From Prado023 sp963788325 (lineage in GTDB: Bacteria; Actinomycetota; Actinomycetes; S36-B12; CAIYMF01): a DNA stretch of 64,000 nt. Shown piece by piece: positions 21,364-31,018 of the stretch. A model generated the notes under the pieces. It was given only the letters and a program-made list of their open reading frames with translations, did no database searches and was not told the origin of the DNA. The translations under genes and the position numbers were made by a program. The first letter of the stretch is position 1. Each line of letters begins with the position of its first letter. The DNA is taken from positions 53,599 through 117,598 of the forward strand of contig CAWBGJ010000006.1 in assembly GCA_963788325.1 (NCBI GenBank). Reading direction: 5' to 3'.

Positions 21364-21660
21364 CTGCCGGCTCGCACCCAGGGGTGCGCCGGACGTAGGT
21401 CCTGGTGCCCCTGGGCAGGTGCCGCCAGCGAGGCTCCGGTGCGCTGGACGCCTGTCCCGGTCCGGTTCGAGGGCGCTGGCGTTTGGCGCGGGAGGATCCG
21501 GGGTACGCTGCACAGGTGCCGCACGAGCGGCGCACAGGTGTCCCGGCGACCGGCCGGTGGCACGGGTCGTCTGCTTCGACGCTGAAGGTCACACCGACCG
21601 GCGTCCCCTTCGCGAGTTGGGCCAGCACCTGCGGCCACACCCCTGAGCGAACGGACCCCA
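21364..21660. other. Intergenic stretch upstream of helicase gene
   Basis: No convincing gene or repeat is visible. The region probably holds the promoter of the DEAD-box helicase gene, whose GTG start at 21661 lacks a good Shine-Dalgarno sequence. Confidence 0.35.
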
Positions 21661-23377
21661 GTGACCACTCCCGCCCGCGCGGCGTCTGCTGCGCGTACCC
21701 CGAAGACCTCGACCCCCGCTACCGCGACCTCCGCCGCCCACGGCGTCGCGCGCACGGCGCCGCCTTCTCGGCACCGAGCACCCTCCGGCACGACCTTCGC
21801 CAGCCTCGGCGTCCCGGCCGCGCTGATCGCCTCGCTGGCCTCCGGCGGCATCGACGCGCCCTTCCCGATCCAGTCCGCGACCCTGCCTGACTCCCTGGCC
21901 GGTCGCGACGTGCTCGGCCGTGGTCGCACCGGCAGCGGCAAGACCGTCGCCTTCGCGCTGCCGCTGGTGGCCGCACTCGCCGGGCAGCGCTCGACGGCTG
22001 GCCAGCCCCGCGGGCTGGTGCTCGTCCCCACCCGCGAACTGGCGATCCAGGTGGACGCGACCATCGCGCCGCTGGCCAAGTCGATGGGGCTGCGCACCCG
22101 CACGATCTTCGGCGGGGTCGGCCAGAACCCGCAGGTCAGCGCGCTGGCCGCCGGCGTGGACATCATCGTCGCCACCCCGGGCCGATTGGCCGACCTGATC
22201 AAGCAGCGCCACGCCAGCCTCGGGGCGATCGTCGTGACGGTCATCGACGAGGCCGACCACATGGCCGACCTCGGCTTCCTGCCCGAGGTGCGCAGCGCCT
22301 GCTCGACCAGACCCCCTCCCGCGGTCAGCGGCTGCTGTTCTCCGCGACCCTGGACTCCGGCGTCGACGTGCTTGCGCGCCGCTACCTGCACGACCCGGTC
22401 ACCCACGAGGTCGACTCCGCAGCCTCGCCCGTGCCGGCGATGGACCATCACGTGTTCACCGTCGACTCCGCTGAGCGGTCGATGATCGTCGAGCGCTTGG
22501 TCAGCGGTCAGGGTCGAACGCTGGCGTTCGCCCGCACCAAGCACCAGGCGCAAGCGCTGGGCGCGCACCCTCTCGGCTGCGGGGATCACCGCGGTCGACC
22601 TGCACGGCAACCTCAGCCAGGCCGCACGACAGCGCAACCTCGCGGCCTTCTCCGGCGGCCAGGCCCGCGTGCTCGTCGCCACCGACATCGCGGCCCGCGG
22701 CATCCATGTCGACGACATCAGCCTGGTGGTGCACATCGATCCGCCGGCCGAGCACAAGGCCTACCTGCACCGCTCCGGGCGCACCGCGCGCGCCGGCGCC
22801 TCGGGCGTGGTGGTCACGGTCGCCACCCGTGAGCAGCGCCGCGACGTCGCCGACCTGATGCGCAAGGCGGCGATCTCGCCGAAGCACCGCGACATCCGCG
22901 CCGGTGACCCGGTGATCGAAGCCATCGTCGGGCCGAGCGCCCCGCGCGTGCGGGTGGTCAACCCGGCACCGATCCCCGCCGAGCGGCCGGACTCCGGACG
23001 GGGCGCGCGCGATGGCACGGTGGCGGCCGAGGCCGTTCCGGGGTGCGGGGACGCATCGGCCGGTGCGTCGGCAGCGCGCGGCACGACCGGGGGCACCGGC
23101 CAGGGTGGGGCGCGGCGGTCGCCGGTGGCTCGGGGGCGTCAAGGGGCAGCCACGCCGCGCGGGGGCGTCCCGCCGGGGCGCAGCCCAGGGAGCGCCAAGC
23201 CCCGCTCGACGGGCTCGTCGAGCAACCGTTCCGGGGGCAGGTCGGGCTCCGGGCGCTGCGTCCACCGGCTCGGTCACGGTGTGGTCCAGCGGTGGCGGCT
23301 CGGCGCCGACCGCAGCCCCGCGCCGGGGCCCGCGTCGGGCCACCCGGCCCGCCGGCGATCCGATCGCCGCGCGCTGA
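21661..23377 (+). CDS. DEAD-box ATP-dependent RNA helicase, frameshifted
   Basis: All helicase motifs are present in order: Q motif region (FASLG, PIQ), Walker A GRGRTGSGKT, PTRELA, TPGR, VIDEADHM, SATLDSG, HG, VATDIAARGIHVD and YLHRSGRTARAG. The core is followed by a long Gly/Arg/Ser-rich basic tail from about 22970, typical of actinobacterial RNA helicases that act on structured RNA or ribosome assembly. Frame changes lie near 22300, 22560 and 23250, and the last frame runs to TGA 23377. The restored product is about 570 residues. The start GTG 21661 is uncertain; the first 40 residues are a low-complexity Thr/Ala/Pro leader. Confidence 0.85.
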
Positions 23378-23558
23378 CGCGACTCCGGCGGGCTGACTTC
23401 ACTCCCGGACGACCACCGCGCCCGGGGTCGGAGGAACCAGTGGGCCGTCGCTGGATCCGCATACGCAGCAGCCAGCCCACGTCTGCGCCACTGCCTCCCG
23501 CCTGAGCCCGGGGCTGACCGGTCGCTAGGGTTGCGGCCAGTCGCTCGGGAGGTGCACG

Positions 23559-23907
23559 GTGAGCCGGTTCGACACTTGGGTCCGGTCGGTGGGGCAGGAC
23601 CCCGATCCGCGGTTCACACTGGCCAACGAACGCACCTTCCTGGCCTGGATCACCACATCCCTGGGTCTCATGGGCCTCGGGCTGGCCGTGGGCACACTGA
23701 TCCCCGGTGACCACTTCTCGCTCAGCGTGCTGGCGGGGCTGTGGGTCCTGCTGGCGGTGGTCGATCACGATCCGGGCCTGGTCCGGTGGTTCCGGTTCGA
23801 ACGCGCCATGCGGCTGCAACGAGGGCCTTCCGCTGTCCCGGTCGATCCCGATCGTGGCGCTGAGCCTGGCCTTCTCTCGCGTGGCCACGGGGCTGGCGCG
23901 GTTCTGA
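23559..23907 (+). CDS. DUF202/YidH-type membrane protein A, frameshifted
   Basis: The product of about 115 residues carries the DUF202 signature DPRFTLANERTFLAWITTSL, followed by two or three membrane helices and an FERAMRL loop. Two frame changes lie near 23760 and 23820, and the reading frame ends at TGA 23907. GTG 23559 has GGGAGG at good spacing. It is followed after seven bases by a second DUF202 gene, a paired arrangement common in actinobacteria. The function of these inner-membrane proteins is not established. Confidence 0.75.
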
Positions 23908-23914
23908 CGGCCTC

Positions 23915-24240
23915 ATGAGCGGGGCCCTGCCGTCGCAGCCCTCGGACGTGGGGCTGGCCGGTGAGCGCACCACCTTGGCGTGGACGCGGATGGGGCTCAC
24001 CCTGCTGGGCGTGCCGTCGGCCGTCCTGGCCTATGCGGTGGGGCGCAACGAGTTGGCCATCGCCGCCGCCGCGTCGGCGCTTGCACTGGGCCTGGGCGTC
24101 CTCGTGGTGTCACTGCGCCGCCAGCGCACCGAACCCGAACGGATCGCCGAGGGAACCCTGTTCCGCGCGGCGACGCTCATCGTGGGCACGTGGCCTGCGT
24201 GGTGATGCTCGCCGTTAGCCTGCTGCTCGTGGGGACCTGA
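23915..24240 (+). CDS. DUF202-type membrane protein B, one frameshift
   Basis: This second DUF202 protein is about 108 residues long. It has GLAGERTTLAWTRMGLTLL, a shorter form of the signature, and three predicted helices, the last (ACVVMLAVSLLLVGT) read after a frame change near 24190. It follows the first DUF202 gene with seven bases between them, so the two are probably co-transcribed and may pair in the membrane. Confidence 0.7.
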
Positions 24241-24300
24241 CGCGGCGAGCAGCGGTGGCCGGTTTGCGGCCCGCCCGCTTCGCGCGGCACGCTCAGCGTC

Positions 24301-25515
24301 GTGGCGAACAGAGTCGATGTGGTCGTGGTCGGGGCGGGGCTGGCGGGGCTGCGGGCAGCCCAACTGCTGGTGGCTGCCGGGCGTGAGGTCGTGGTGCTCG
24401 AGGCCGGCGACGGCGTGGGCGGGCGGGTCCGTACCGATCATGTTGACGGGTTCACCCTCGACCGGGGATTCCAGCTCTACAACCCCGCCTACCCGGAGGG
24501 CCGCCTGGCCTGGCCGGGCCTGGTCATCCACCACTTCGCCGCCGGCGTCGAGGTCATGCGCGGGTCCACCAGCCACCCCCTGGTGGACCCGCGTCGTGCC
24601 CCGACGTCCGCCCTGCGCTCGGTGCGCTCGGTGCGGGCGCTGGGCGCCGGCCGAGGCGTGGCTGCGCTCGCTGCCTACGCGGCGAAGCTGGGCACTGTGG
24701 GCCACCCCCGCGAGCTGCGGTCAGAGGACGCGGAGCAGCCGATCGGCGAGGCGCTTCGGGCAGCCGGCGTCGACCAACGCACCCTGGACACCGTCGTGGG
24801 GCCGTTCCTGTCCGGGGTGCTCGCCGACGCCGAGCTCGCCTCGCCGCGCGTGGTGGTCGACCCGATCCTGCGGATGTTCCTGGCCGGCACGCCGGGCGTC
24901 CCCGACGGCGGCATGGAGCAGCTGCCCAGGCGACTGGCGGCTGACCTGGCCGTGCACGTGAACAGCCCGGTCACCGTGGTCGCCCCGGGCCGGGTCGAGA
25001 CCGCCGACGAGCAGTGGCTGGCCGATGACGTCGTCCTGGCCGTCGCCGAACCGGCGCACCTCGTGGAGCAGGCCCCGACCACCGGATGGCGGGCACTGAC
25101 GACCTGGTACTTCGCCGCCGCGCCGCTGCCCAGGGAACACCGCATGCTGCTGGTGTCGGGCGAGGGCATGCTGGCCAATGTGGCGGTGCTCAGCGATGTG
25201 GCGCCTGCCTATGCCCCACCCGGTCGAACCCTGATCGCCGCCTCCGCGGTGGGCCATCACGACTCGGTGCAGGCCCAGGACGCGGCTCGAAACGAGTGCG
25301 CGGCGATGCTCGGCGTGGCTGTGCACGACCTGGAGCTCGTGGCGCACTACCCCATCGCACACGCCCTGCCCGAGCCTTCGGCGGGGTCGGCGGGGGGTCG
25401 GACGCCGGCCACCGTCGCTGCCGGGATCGTCCTGGCCGGCGATCATCGTGCCGCGCCGAGCATCAATGGCGCGCTGGCCAGTGGCCGGCGGGCGGCTGAA
25501 CTGCTCGGGGCCTGA
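24301..25515 (+). CDS. FAD-dependent amine-oxidase/phytoene-desaturase-like oxidoreductase
   Basis: The 404-residue protein begins with a dinucleotide-binding motif (DVVVVGAGLAGLRAAQLL) and the Glu/GG motif of the amine oxidase family (EAGDGVGGRVRTDHVDGF). The C-terminal FAD site reads GIVLAGDHRAAPSINGALAS. There is no membrane segment or signal. Members of this branch resemble protoporphyrinogen oxidase and phytoene desaturase, but no carotenoid or haem genes are nearby, so the substrate is unknown. GTG 24301 gives a start directly before the nucleotide-binding strand. The frame is intact, unlike its neighbours. Confidence 0.85.
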   Translation: MANRVDVVVVGAGLAGLRAAQLLVAAGREVVVLEAGDGVGGRVRTDHVDGFTLDRGFQLYNPAYPEGRLAWPGLVIHHFAAGVEVMRGSTSHPLVDPRRAPTSALRSVRSVRALGAGRGVAALAAYAAKLGTVGHPRELRSEDAEQPIGEALRAAGVDQRTLDTVVGPFLSGVLADAELASPRVVVDPILRMFLAGTPGVPDGGMEQLPRRLAADLAVHVNSPVTVVAPGRVETADEQWLADDVVLAVAEPAHLVEQAPTTGWRALTTWYFAAAPLPREHRMLLVSGEGMLANVAVLSDVAPAYAPPGRTLIAASAVGHHDSVQAQDAARNECAAMLGVAVHDLELVAHYPIAHALPEPSAGSAGGRTPATVAAGIVLAGDHRAAPSINGALASGRRAAELLGA

Positions 25516-25592
25516 GACCGGCCCACAGTTCGGGACCGCGCCGGCGCCACGCGATCAGCGACCCCATGGGGCGCGGGGGTACCGTCCGGGGC

Positions 25593-27049
25593 ATGCCCTC
25601 GCCCACCACGCCGACTCCCGCGCAGCCCGACGGACCGGACGGCGCCGCCGGCGGGCACGCAGCCGCGCGGCCGGACGCGGACGCGGACGCCACGCTGCAC
25701 CTGACCCGGCGCACCACCGTGGCCTACGCCTTCGGCTCGGTCGGCACCGGGGTGTTCGCCACCGTGCCCGGACTGGTCCTGGCCTACTACCTGACCAACA
25801 CGCTGGGGGTGGCCGCTGGCGTGGCCGCCTTCGTGGTGGCGGTGCCCGAAGGCCTGGGACGTGGTCGTGCTGCCGATCGTCGGCCGGTTCTCCGACCGGG
25901 CCGCGGCGCGGGTGGGCAGCCGGCTGCCGTTCCTCAAGCTGGCCGGGATCCTGCTGCCGCTCGTCGTTCGTCCTGATCTTCGCGGTGCCGCCGGCGCTGG
26001 GCCCGTGGCTGGCCGCCGCCTGGGTGTTCCTGACGTTCATCGTCGCCTCGACGGCGTTCGCGCTGTTCCAGGTGCCCTACATCGCCCTGTGCGCGGAACT
26101 GACCGACGACGCGGCGGAGCGCTCGACGCTCATGGCCTGGCGGGTGGCGTTCCTCACGGTGGCGATCCTGCTGGGCGGGGCGCTGGCGCCGGTCATCCGC
26201 GACGCGCTCGGCGGGGCGTACCTGGGCCACTTCGTCATGGGCCTGTTCATGGCCGGCCTGATGCTCGCCGGGATCTGGCTGTGCATCATCGGCCTGTCGA
26301 GGGCGCCGGCCCGGGTGACGCCCGCCGCCGAGGGCAGCCTCGTGGACCAGCTGCAGGTCGTGCGGCACAACGCGGGATTCGTCGCGCTGCTGGTCGGCTT
26401 CGTGCTCCAGGCCCTGGGCGTTCGCCGCGATGCTCGGCGCGCGCCCAGTACTACGCCACCTACATCGTAGGGAGGCCCACGGCGATCACGATCCTGTTCG
26501 TCTGCCTGGTGGCCCCGGCGATCGTGGTGATGCCGTTCTGGAACTGGATCGCCCACCGGTTCGGCAAGACGCCGCGGATTCCTGGCCGCCTCCTTGCAGT
26601 GTTCCTGGTCGGGGCGCTGCTCCTGCTGGCCGGCGGGCGGGACCTGGGCTGGGCGTCGATTGCCGCGGCGATCGCGATCTGCGGCGTCGCCTATGGCGGC
26701 TGCCAGATGTTCCCGCTGGCGATGATGCCCGACGCGGTGGCCGCCGACCGCGAGCGCACCGGGCGAGGCCCGGGCCGGGGTGTTCACCGGCATGTGGACC
26801 GCCGGCGAGACACTGGGATTCGCCCTGGGCCCGGCGCTGGTGCTGGTCGTCCTGGCGGTGACCGGGTTCGTGTCCAGCAAGGCCGACGAGCAGGTGACCC
26901 AGCCCGACTCGGCGATCACCGGTGTGCTGATGGCGTTCACCGCGGTGCCGGCGGTGCTGATCGCGATGAGCCTCCCGTTCATCCGCAAGTACGGCGTCGA
27001 GTCCGCCAGGGCCGACGCCCTGTCAACCCATGGAGGAAGTCCCGCATGA
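25593..27049 (+). CDS. MFS/GPH-type transporter, frameshifted
   Basis: The restored protein of about 480 residues has twelve predicted membrane helices and resembles the glycoside-pentoside-hexuronide (MelB-like) branch of the major facilitator superfamily. Evidence includes YAFGSVGTGVFATVPGLVLA at helix 1, the loop GRFSDR after helix 2, YIALCAELTDDAAERSTLMA and YGGCQMFPLAMMPD. An acidic, Asp/Ala-rich cytoplasmic tail (residues 1-35) precedes helix 1. Frame changes lie near 25855, 25970, 26430, 26590 and 26765. The stop overlaps the next gene's ATG by ATGA, so it is probably translated with the PLP enzyme. The substrate is unknown. Confidence 0.8.
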
Positions 27050-28539
27050 GCCCGTCGCTGCCCCCCGCGTTCCCCGACAACGGCATCCCCGACGAGGTGA
27101 TCCTGGGCACGCTCGCGGCCCTGCGCGAGCTCGACGTGCCGACCAAGGGGGGCCGCACCACCTCCTACGTCTACGACTCCGGCATCGACGAGCTCGAGGA
27201 GCTTCGGCGTGCGGGCTGTTCGCGATCTCCCAGCACGTCAACGGCCTGGACCCCACGGCGTTCCCGAGCTTCGCGGCGGTGGAGAACGACCTCGTCGCGG
27301 CGGCGTCTGAGCCTGCTCGGCTCGGGCAGCCCGGACGAGGTCGGCACGATGACCAGCGGCGGCACCGAGTCCTGCGCGCTGTCGGTGCTGGCCGCGCGCG
27401 AGCGCTGGCGGGCCAAGAACGGCGACCCGCACGGCCGGCCGACGGCGATCCTGCCCGACACCGTCCATCCGGCGTTCCTCAAGGCCGCGCACCTGTTCGA
27501 CGTGGACGTGATCCGCGTGCCGGTGGACCCGGTCACCTTCAAGGCCGACGTGGCGGCCACCGCGGCGGCGATCGACGAGCGCACGGCGCTGGTCGTGGTC
27601 TCCGCGCCCTCGTACGCGCACGGCGTGATCGACCCGATCGAGGAGATCGCTGCGCTGGCCGCGGAACACGACGTCCTCTGCCACGTGGACGCCTGCATCG
27701 GCGGCTGGACCGTGCCGTTCATCCGCGAGGCGCGAGGGCCTGCCGCCGATCGGGCTGATGATCCCCGGCGTGACCAGCGTGTCGGTGGACCTGCACAAGT
27801 ACGCCTACACGCCCAAGGGGTGTCTCGGTGCTGCTGTTCCGCGACATCGAGCTGCGCAAGCTCACCTGGTTCGTGACCGCGGACTGGGCCGGCTACCCGG
27901 TGGTGAACCCGACGCTGCTGAGCACCCGCGGCGGCGGCGCGCCGGCCATCGCGTGGGCCTACGTGCACAAGATCGGCCGCGAGGGCTACCGCGAGCTGGC
28001 GCTGACGTCGTGGCGGGTCACCCAGGAGATCCTGGCCGGGATCGCCGAGATCCCCGGGATCCATCCGGTCGGCGACGACGGAGTCGACGATGTACGCATT
28101 CACCGACGACGGCGGGCCGCAGGACCCGGACATCCGGGTGGTCATCGACGAGATGGCGGTGCGCGGCTGGCTGCTCGGCTGCGCAGCCGGGGCACGGCGG
28201 GCCGCCGACGGCGCACATGTGCGTGCATGGCCGTGCATGCCCCGCAGGTGGAGCAGTTCCTGGCCGACCTCGCCGCGTCGGTGGAGTCCGCGCGCGAGCT
28301 CGGCCGGGTCGTGATCGACCCGGGCCTGCTGGCCCTGGCCGAGTCGCTGGACGTCGACGCGCTGTCGGCAGCCGAGATGGGTGCGGTGCTGGCAGGTCGC
28401 CGGGATCTCGCTGGACAGCGACGCGCTGCCCGAGCGGCGGGCACTGCTCAACGCGATCATCGATGCAGCGCCCAAGCCGCTGGTCGAGCGGTTGCTCGTC
28501 GAGGTCCTCGGCGGGGTCCTGCGCCCGTCGACCCAGTGA
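27046..28539 (+). CDS. PLP-dependent decarboxylase/sphingosine-phosphate-lyase-like enzyme, frameshifted
   Basis: The product of about 495 residues is a fold-type I PLP enzyme of the group II decarboxylase family, closest in pattern to sphingosine-1-phosphate lyase-like proteins. Visible motifs are GTMTSGGTESCALSVLAARE (phosphate loop), HVDACIGGWTVPFIREA (PLP Asp) and SVDLHKYAYTPKG with the Schiff-base lysine. About seven frame changes occur between 27205 and 28400. GGAGG precedes ATG 27046. The start overlaps the transporter stop, suggesting that the transporter imports the substrate or exports the product. Glutamate or aromatic amino acid decarboxylation are alternatives. Confidence 0.78.
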
Positions 28540-28552
28540 GGCGTGCCGGCGG

Positions 28553-29050
28553 ATGACTGTTGAACACGGCGGCGGTGGACCGCGGGTCTCTGACCTCGGC
28601 CTGCGGTCGATCGCGCAGCGCTGCGCGCCGCGCCCGGACCGGCCGGAGCCGGCCTGCGAGCTGGTGGGAGTGCACGAGGCCGAGTTCGTCGGACCGTTCT
28701 GGCTGCGGTCCGCCGGCCCGCCGACGATGCGCGTGGGCCGGATGGCGGGCTGGTGCGGCAAGCGTTTCGACGCCGACGAGGACACCGCGGGGGTGCTGAC
28801 GGGCGCGAACCGGGTTCGGCGCGACGGCGTCGTGTGCGGACTCGGTGGCCATGACCGCGCGGGTGACCGCCTCGCAGGTGGATGGCCGCTCTGCGCTGGT
28901 CGTGAGCTACCCGGCCGATGCGCCGTTCCCGTGGACGCGGGTCACCGACGAGTTCCGCGTCTTCGGCGCCGGGACGCTGCTCGGCCTCACGTTCGGCATC
29001 CCCCTGGCGCCCCCGGGCGGACGCCGTTCCTGCTGCACCGCGTCCGGTAG
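28553..29050 (+). CDS. Hypothetical protein, frameshifted
   Basis: A coding-like stretch of about 165 residues starts at ATG 28553, 13 bases after the PLP enzyme gene, and ends at TAG 29050. It reads VGVHEAEFVGPFWLRSAGPP, then RMAGWCGKRFD and, after a frame change near 28830, ALVVSYPADAPFPWTRVTDE and FGAGTLLGLTFGIPLAP. A second change near 29020 restores TPFLLHRVR. No signal or membrane segment is obvious. I do not recognise the family. It may be the last gene of the transporter-lyase operon. Confidence 0.5.
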   Translation: MTVEHGGGGPRVSDLGLRSIAQRCAPRPDRPEPACELVGVHEAEFVGPFWLRSAGPPTMRVGRMAGWCGKRFDADEDTAGVLTGANRVRRDGVVCGLGGHDRAGDRLAGGWPLCAGRELPGRCAVPVDAGHRRVPRLRRRDAARPHVRHPPGAPGRTPFLLHRVR

Positions 29051-29108
29051 CGCGCGGGCGGCCCGGCCGCCCGGTGGTGGGCGCGGCCGTCGGGCGGTCC
29101 GGAGCGGC

Positions 29109-29675
29109 TCAGAACTCCGTGACCTTGTGCGCGGCACCGTCCCGGTCGTGGGTCGTCCAGGTGCCGGTCCGCTTCCCGTGGTCGAAGGACCCGGAGCGCA
29201 TCAGCGACCCGTCGGTCCGGAAGAACTGCCATGCGCCGTGCATCTGGCCGTCGCGGATCTTCCCCGAGGACTTCAGCCGACCGTTGGCGTAGAACTCCTT
29301 GGCCTCCCCGGAGCGCTTCGGGTAGCTGGCGTTGATCTCGCCGATGCGCACTGCCAGCATCCGCTTGAGCAACGGGGCGGGGAACGGCCGGTCGGCAGCG
29401 AACTGGATCGTGCCCTTGGAGGTGGCCAGCTCGGGCAGCTCGGCGCGGATCGCCTCGACCACCGCGCCGCTGTACGGGAAGAGGCTGTTGTGCTTGGTGA
29501 ATCCGTCGAGGCCGACCACCGCCACGCCTGCGATCTTGAAGGTTGGCATGCCGTAGGAGATGGTCTCGGCGGCGCCGGGCAGGGCTGTCCGGATGACCCT
29601 GCAGGTGCCCTGCAGGGCGCTGCGCTGGGCGTCGTCGAACCGGGCCAGGTGCTCGTCGATGGGGCTGTCGGTCAT
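29109..29675 (-). CDS. DUF1801 domain fused to MORN/YwqK-like repeats
   Basis: The 188-residue protein has an N-terminal DUF1801 domain (residues 5-115: ETISYGMPTFKIAG, VGLDGFTKHNSLFPYSGAVV). This is the fold of YdhG and frataxin-like proteins of uncertain function. Residues 122-182 form two to three MORN-like repeats of the YwqK kind: FYANGRLKSSGKIRDGQMHG, AWQFFRTDGSLMRSGSFDHG and TGTWTTHDRDG. The two parts are in one uninterrupted frame, so the fusion is real rather than a frameshift product. Upstream lies an array of phased palindromes (29701-29838), suggesting tight regulation. Confidence 0.8.
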   Translation of the reverse strand: MTDSPIDEHLARFDDAQRSALQGTCRVIRTALPGAAETISYGMPTFKIAGVAVVGLDGFTKHNSLFPYSGAVVEAIRAELPELATSKGTIQFAADRPFPAPLLKRMLAVRIGEINASYPKRSGEAKEFYANGRLKSSGKIRDGQMHGAWQFFRTDGSLMRSGSFDHGKRTGTWTTHDRDGAAHKVTEF

Positions 29676-29700
29676 GTCGGAAATGTAGTCTGCGCGCGCC

Positions 29701-29838
29701 GGTCCGATCCAGACAGCTGACGGCGATGCGACACGCCGTTGTCCGATCCGGACACGCCGTTGTCCGATCCGGACACGTCGTGGTCCGATCCGGACACCTG
29801 GCGGTCGTTTCAGACCAGGCGTTGTCCGGATCCGACAA
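29701..29838. promoter_or_regulatory. Array of five TGTCCG-ATC-CGGACA operator-like palindromes
   Basis: Two exact copies of TGTCCGATCCGGACA lie at 29740-29754 and 29761-29775, and a one-mismatch copy at 29782-29796. These three are spaced exactly 21 bp apart. A weaker copy is at 29701-29715, and a reversed one-mismatch copy (TGTCGGATCCGGACA on the minus strand) is at 29823-29837. The array starts 26 bases upstream of the DUF1801-MORN gene. Two-turn spacing would put bound dimers on one DNA face. The regulator is not identified. Confidence 0.65.
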
Positions 29839-29929
29839 TTGTGGGTCCGGACTCGGTCGGGCGGCGGCGGCCGCCCTCCCGGCAGGCGCGATCAACGTGG
29901 CTGCTGAGGCCCTGGCGGGTGCTGTGCTC

Positions 29930-31018
29930 CTACCGCGTGACGCGGCCGGGGAGCAGGTAGTCGTAGGGCCGGCGCAGAACCTTGGTCCGCACGAACCGGT
30001 CCATGCGCCGCAGCCGCAGGTAGAGCTCGAGCAGGTCGGCGTCCTTGCGGTAGTAGGTGGCCACCTCGTCGAGGTCGATCGGCGCGCTCGGCCCGGGGAG
30101 GCCCGCTTCGGCCAGCCACTGGTTCACCACGTCGATCGCGACGGGAAGCCGGTCGGCGCGGCCCTCCTTGTGGAAGTTGCCGAGCAGGTCCAGGGCCACG
30201 GTGCGCGGCACGAAGTAGTCGTCCAGGTAGGCCTCGACGAGGCCCTTGCGTCCGTAGTAGGTGCGCAGGCCCGGCGGCACCGGGCCGAGCAGGTAGGCCC
30301 GGCTCATTGAGTGCTTCCCGGCGCGGCGCATGAACGGGGTGCCGACGTCGAACAGCGAGGGGGGTTCGGTCGGGCCCGGAGGTTCGGTCGGGCTCGCCGC
30401 GTCGGTGGGATGGGCACGGGGGTCCGCGGCTGCATTCGCGCACGGGAAGGCCCAGTTCGACAACTGGCCGTCGAGGGCCACCTCCAGGCCGTCGGTGCGC
30501 TCGGCAGTGTGCCGGGCGAGGGTGGCCACGCACTCCAGGGTCCCGCGCACGGCGGCGGCCAGGCCCGCATCATCGGTGCTGCCCAGCAGGCGGTTGCCCA
30601 CCGTCGCCGCCGCTTGCTCGGGTTGGACGAGGTGGACCACGGTGTGCCCTGCCGGGCGGGCGATGGGCAGTGCCAGCGTCGGCACGACCACGATGCCTGC
30701 CGATGTCAGCTCAGCAAGGTAGTCGGTGACGAGGTCGACGTACCGTGCGGCCGCATCGGGGTCGGAGAACCCGGACATCCGCTTGCACACCAGCCCCGGC
30801 AGGCCGTCGATCGTCAGCGCTGCGGAGACCTCCCCGTAGCCCAGGACCGTGACGCCTGCCCCGCGCTCGGGATCCGCCGGGTCCAGGAGCTGCTCGGTCC
30901 GAGCCAGCACCGCCTCGATCTCGTGTCGACCCATTCCGGCCATGCCCGTCGGGCCCGCTGGGTCGCCCGCGCCGGCCTCGGACCCCTGACCGGACCGGCC
31001 GTCGTCGGCAGTTGTCAC
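29930..31018 (-). CDS. DUF6206-type protein, kinase-like fold possible
   Basis: The 362-residue protein has no signal or membrane segment. Its N-terminal part contains VTVLGYGEVSAALTIDGLPG followed by LVCKRMSGF, which looks like the Gly-rich loop and Lys of a phosphotransferase or protein-kinase-like fold. ALDGQLSNWAF near residue 180 would fit a catalytic loop with Asp and Asn. The C-terminal half is conserved (GLRTYYGRKGLVEAYLDDYF; RKDADLLELYLRLRRMDRFV). I match it with moderate confidence to DUF6206. It overlaps the downstream end of the class III aminotransferase gene by four bases, so the two are co-translated. The kinase-like interpretation is inference. Confidence 0.6.
   Translation of the reverse strand: MTTADDGRSGQGSEAGAGDPAGPTGMAGMGRHEIEAVLARTEQLLDPADPERGAGVTVLGYGEVSAALTIDGLPGLVCKRMSGFSDPDAAARYVDLVTDYLAELTSAGIVVVPTLALPIARPAGHTVVHLVQPEQAAATVGNRLLGSTDDAGLAAAVRGTLECVATLARHTAERTDGLEVALDGQLSNWAFPCANAAADPRAHPTDAASPTEPPGPTEPPSLFDVGTPFMRRAGKHSMSRAYLLGPVPPGLRTYYGRKGLVEAYLDDYFVPRTVALDLLGNFHKEGRADRLPVAIDVVNQWLAEAGLPGPSAPIDLDEVATYYRKDADLLELYLRLRRMDRFVRTKVLRRPYDYLLPGRVTR

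Noticed and set aside
29701..29838. Plasmid iterons or replication origin
   Set aside because: The units are palindromic operator-like sites upstream of a gene, and there is no replication initiator gene nearby.
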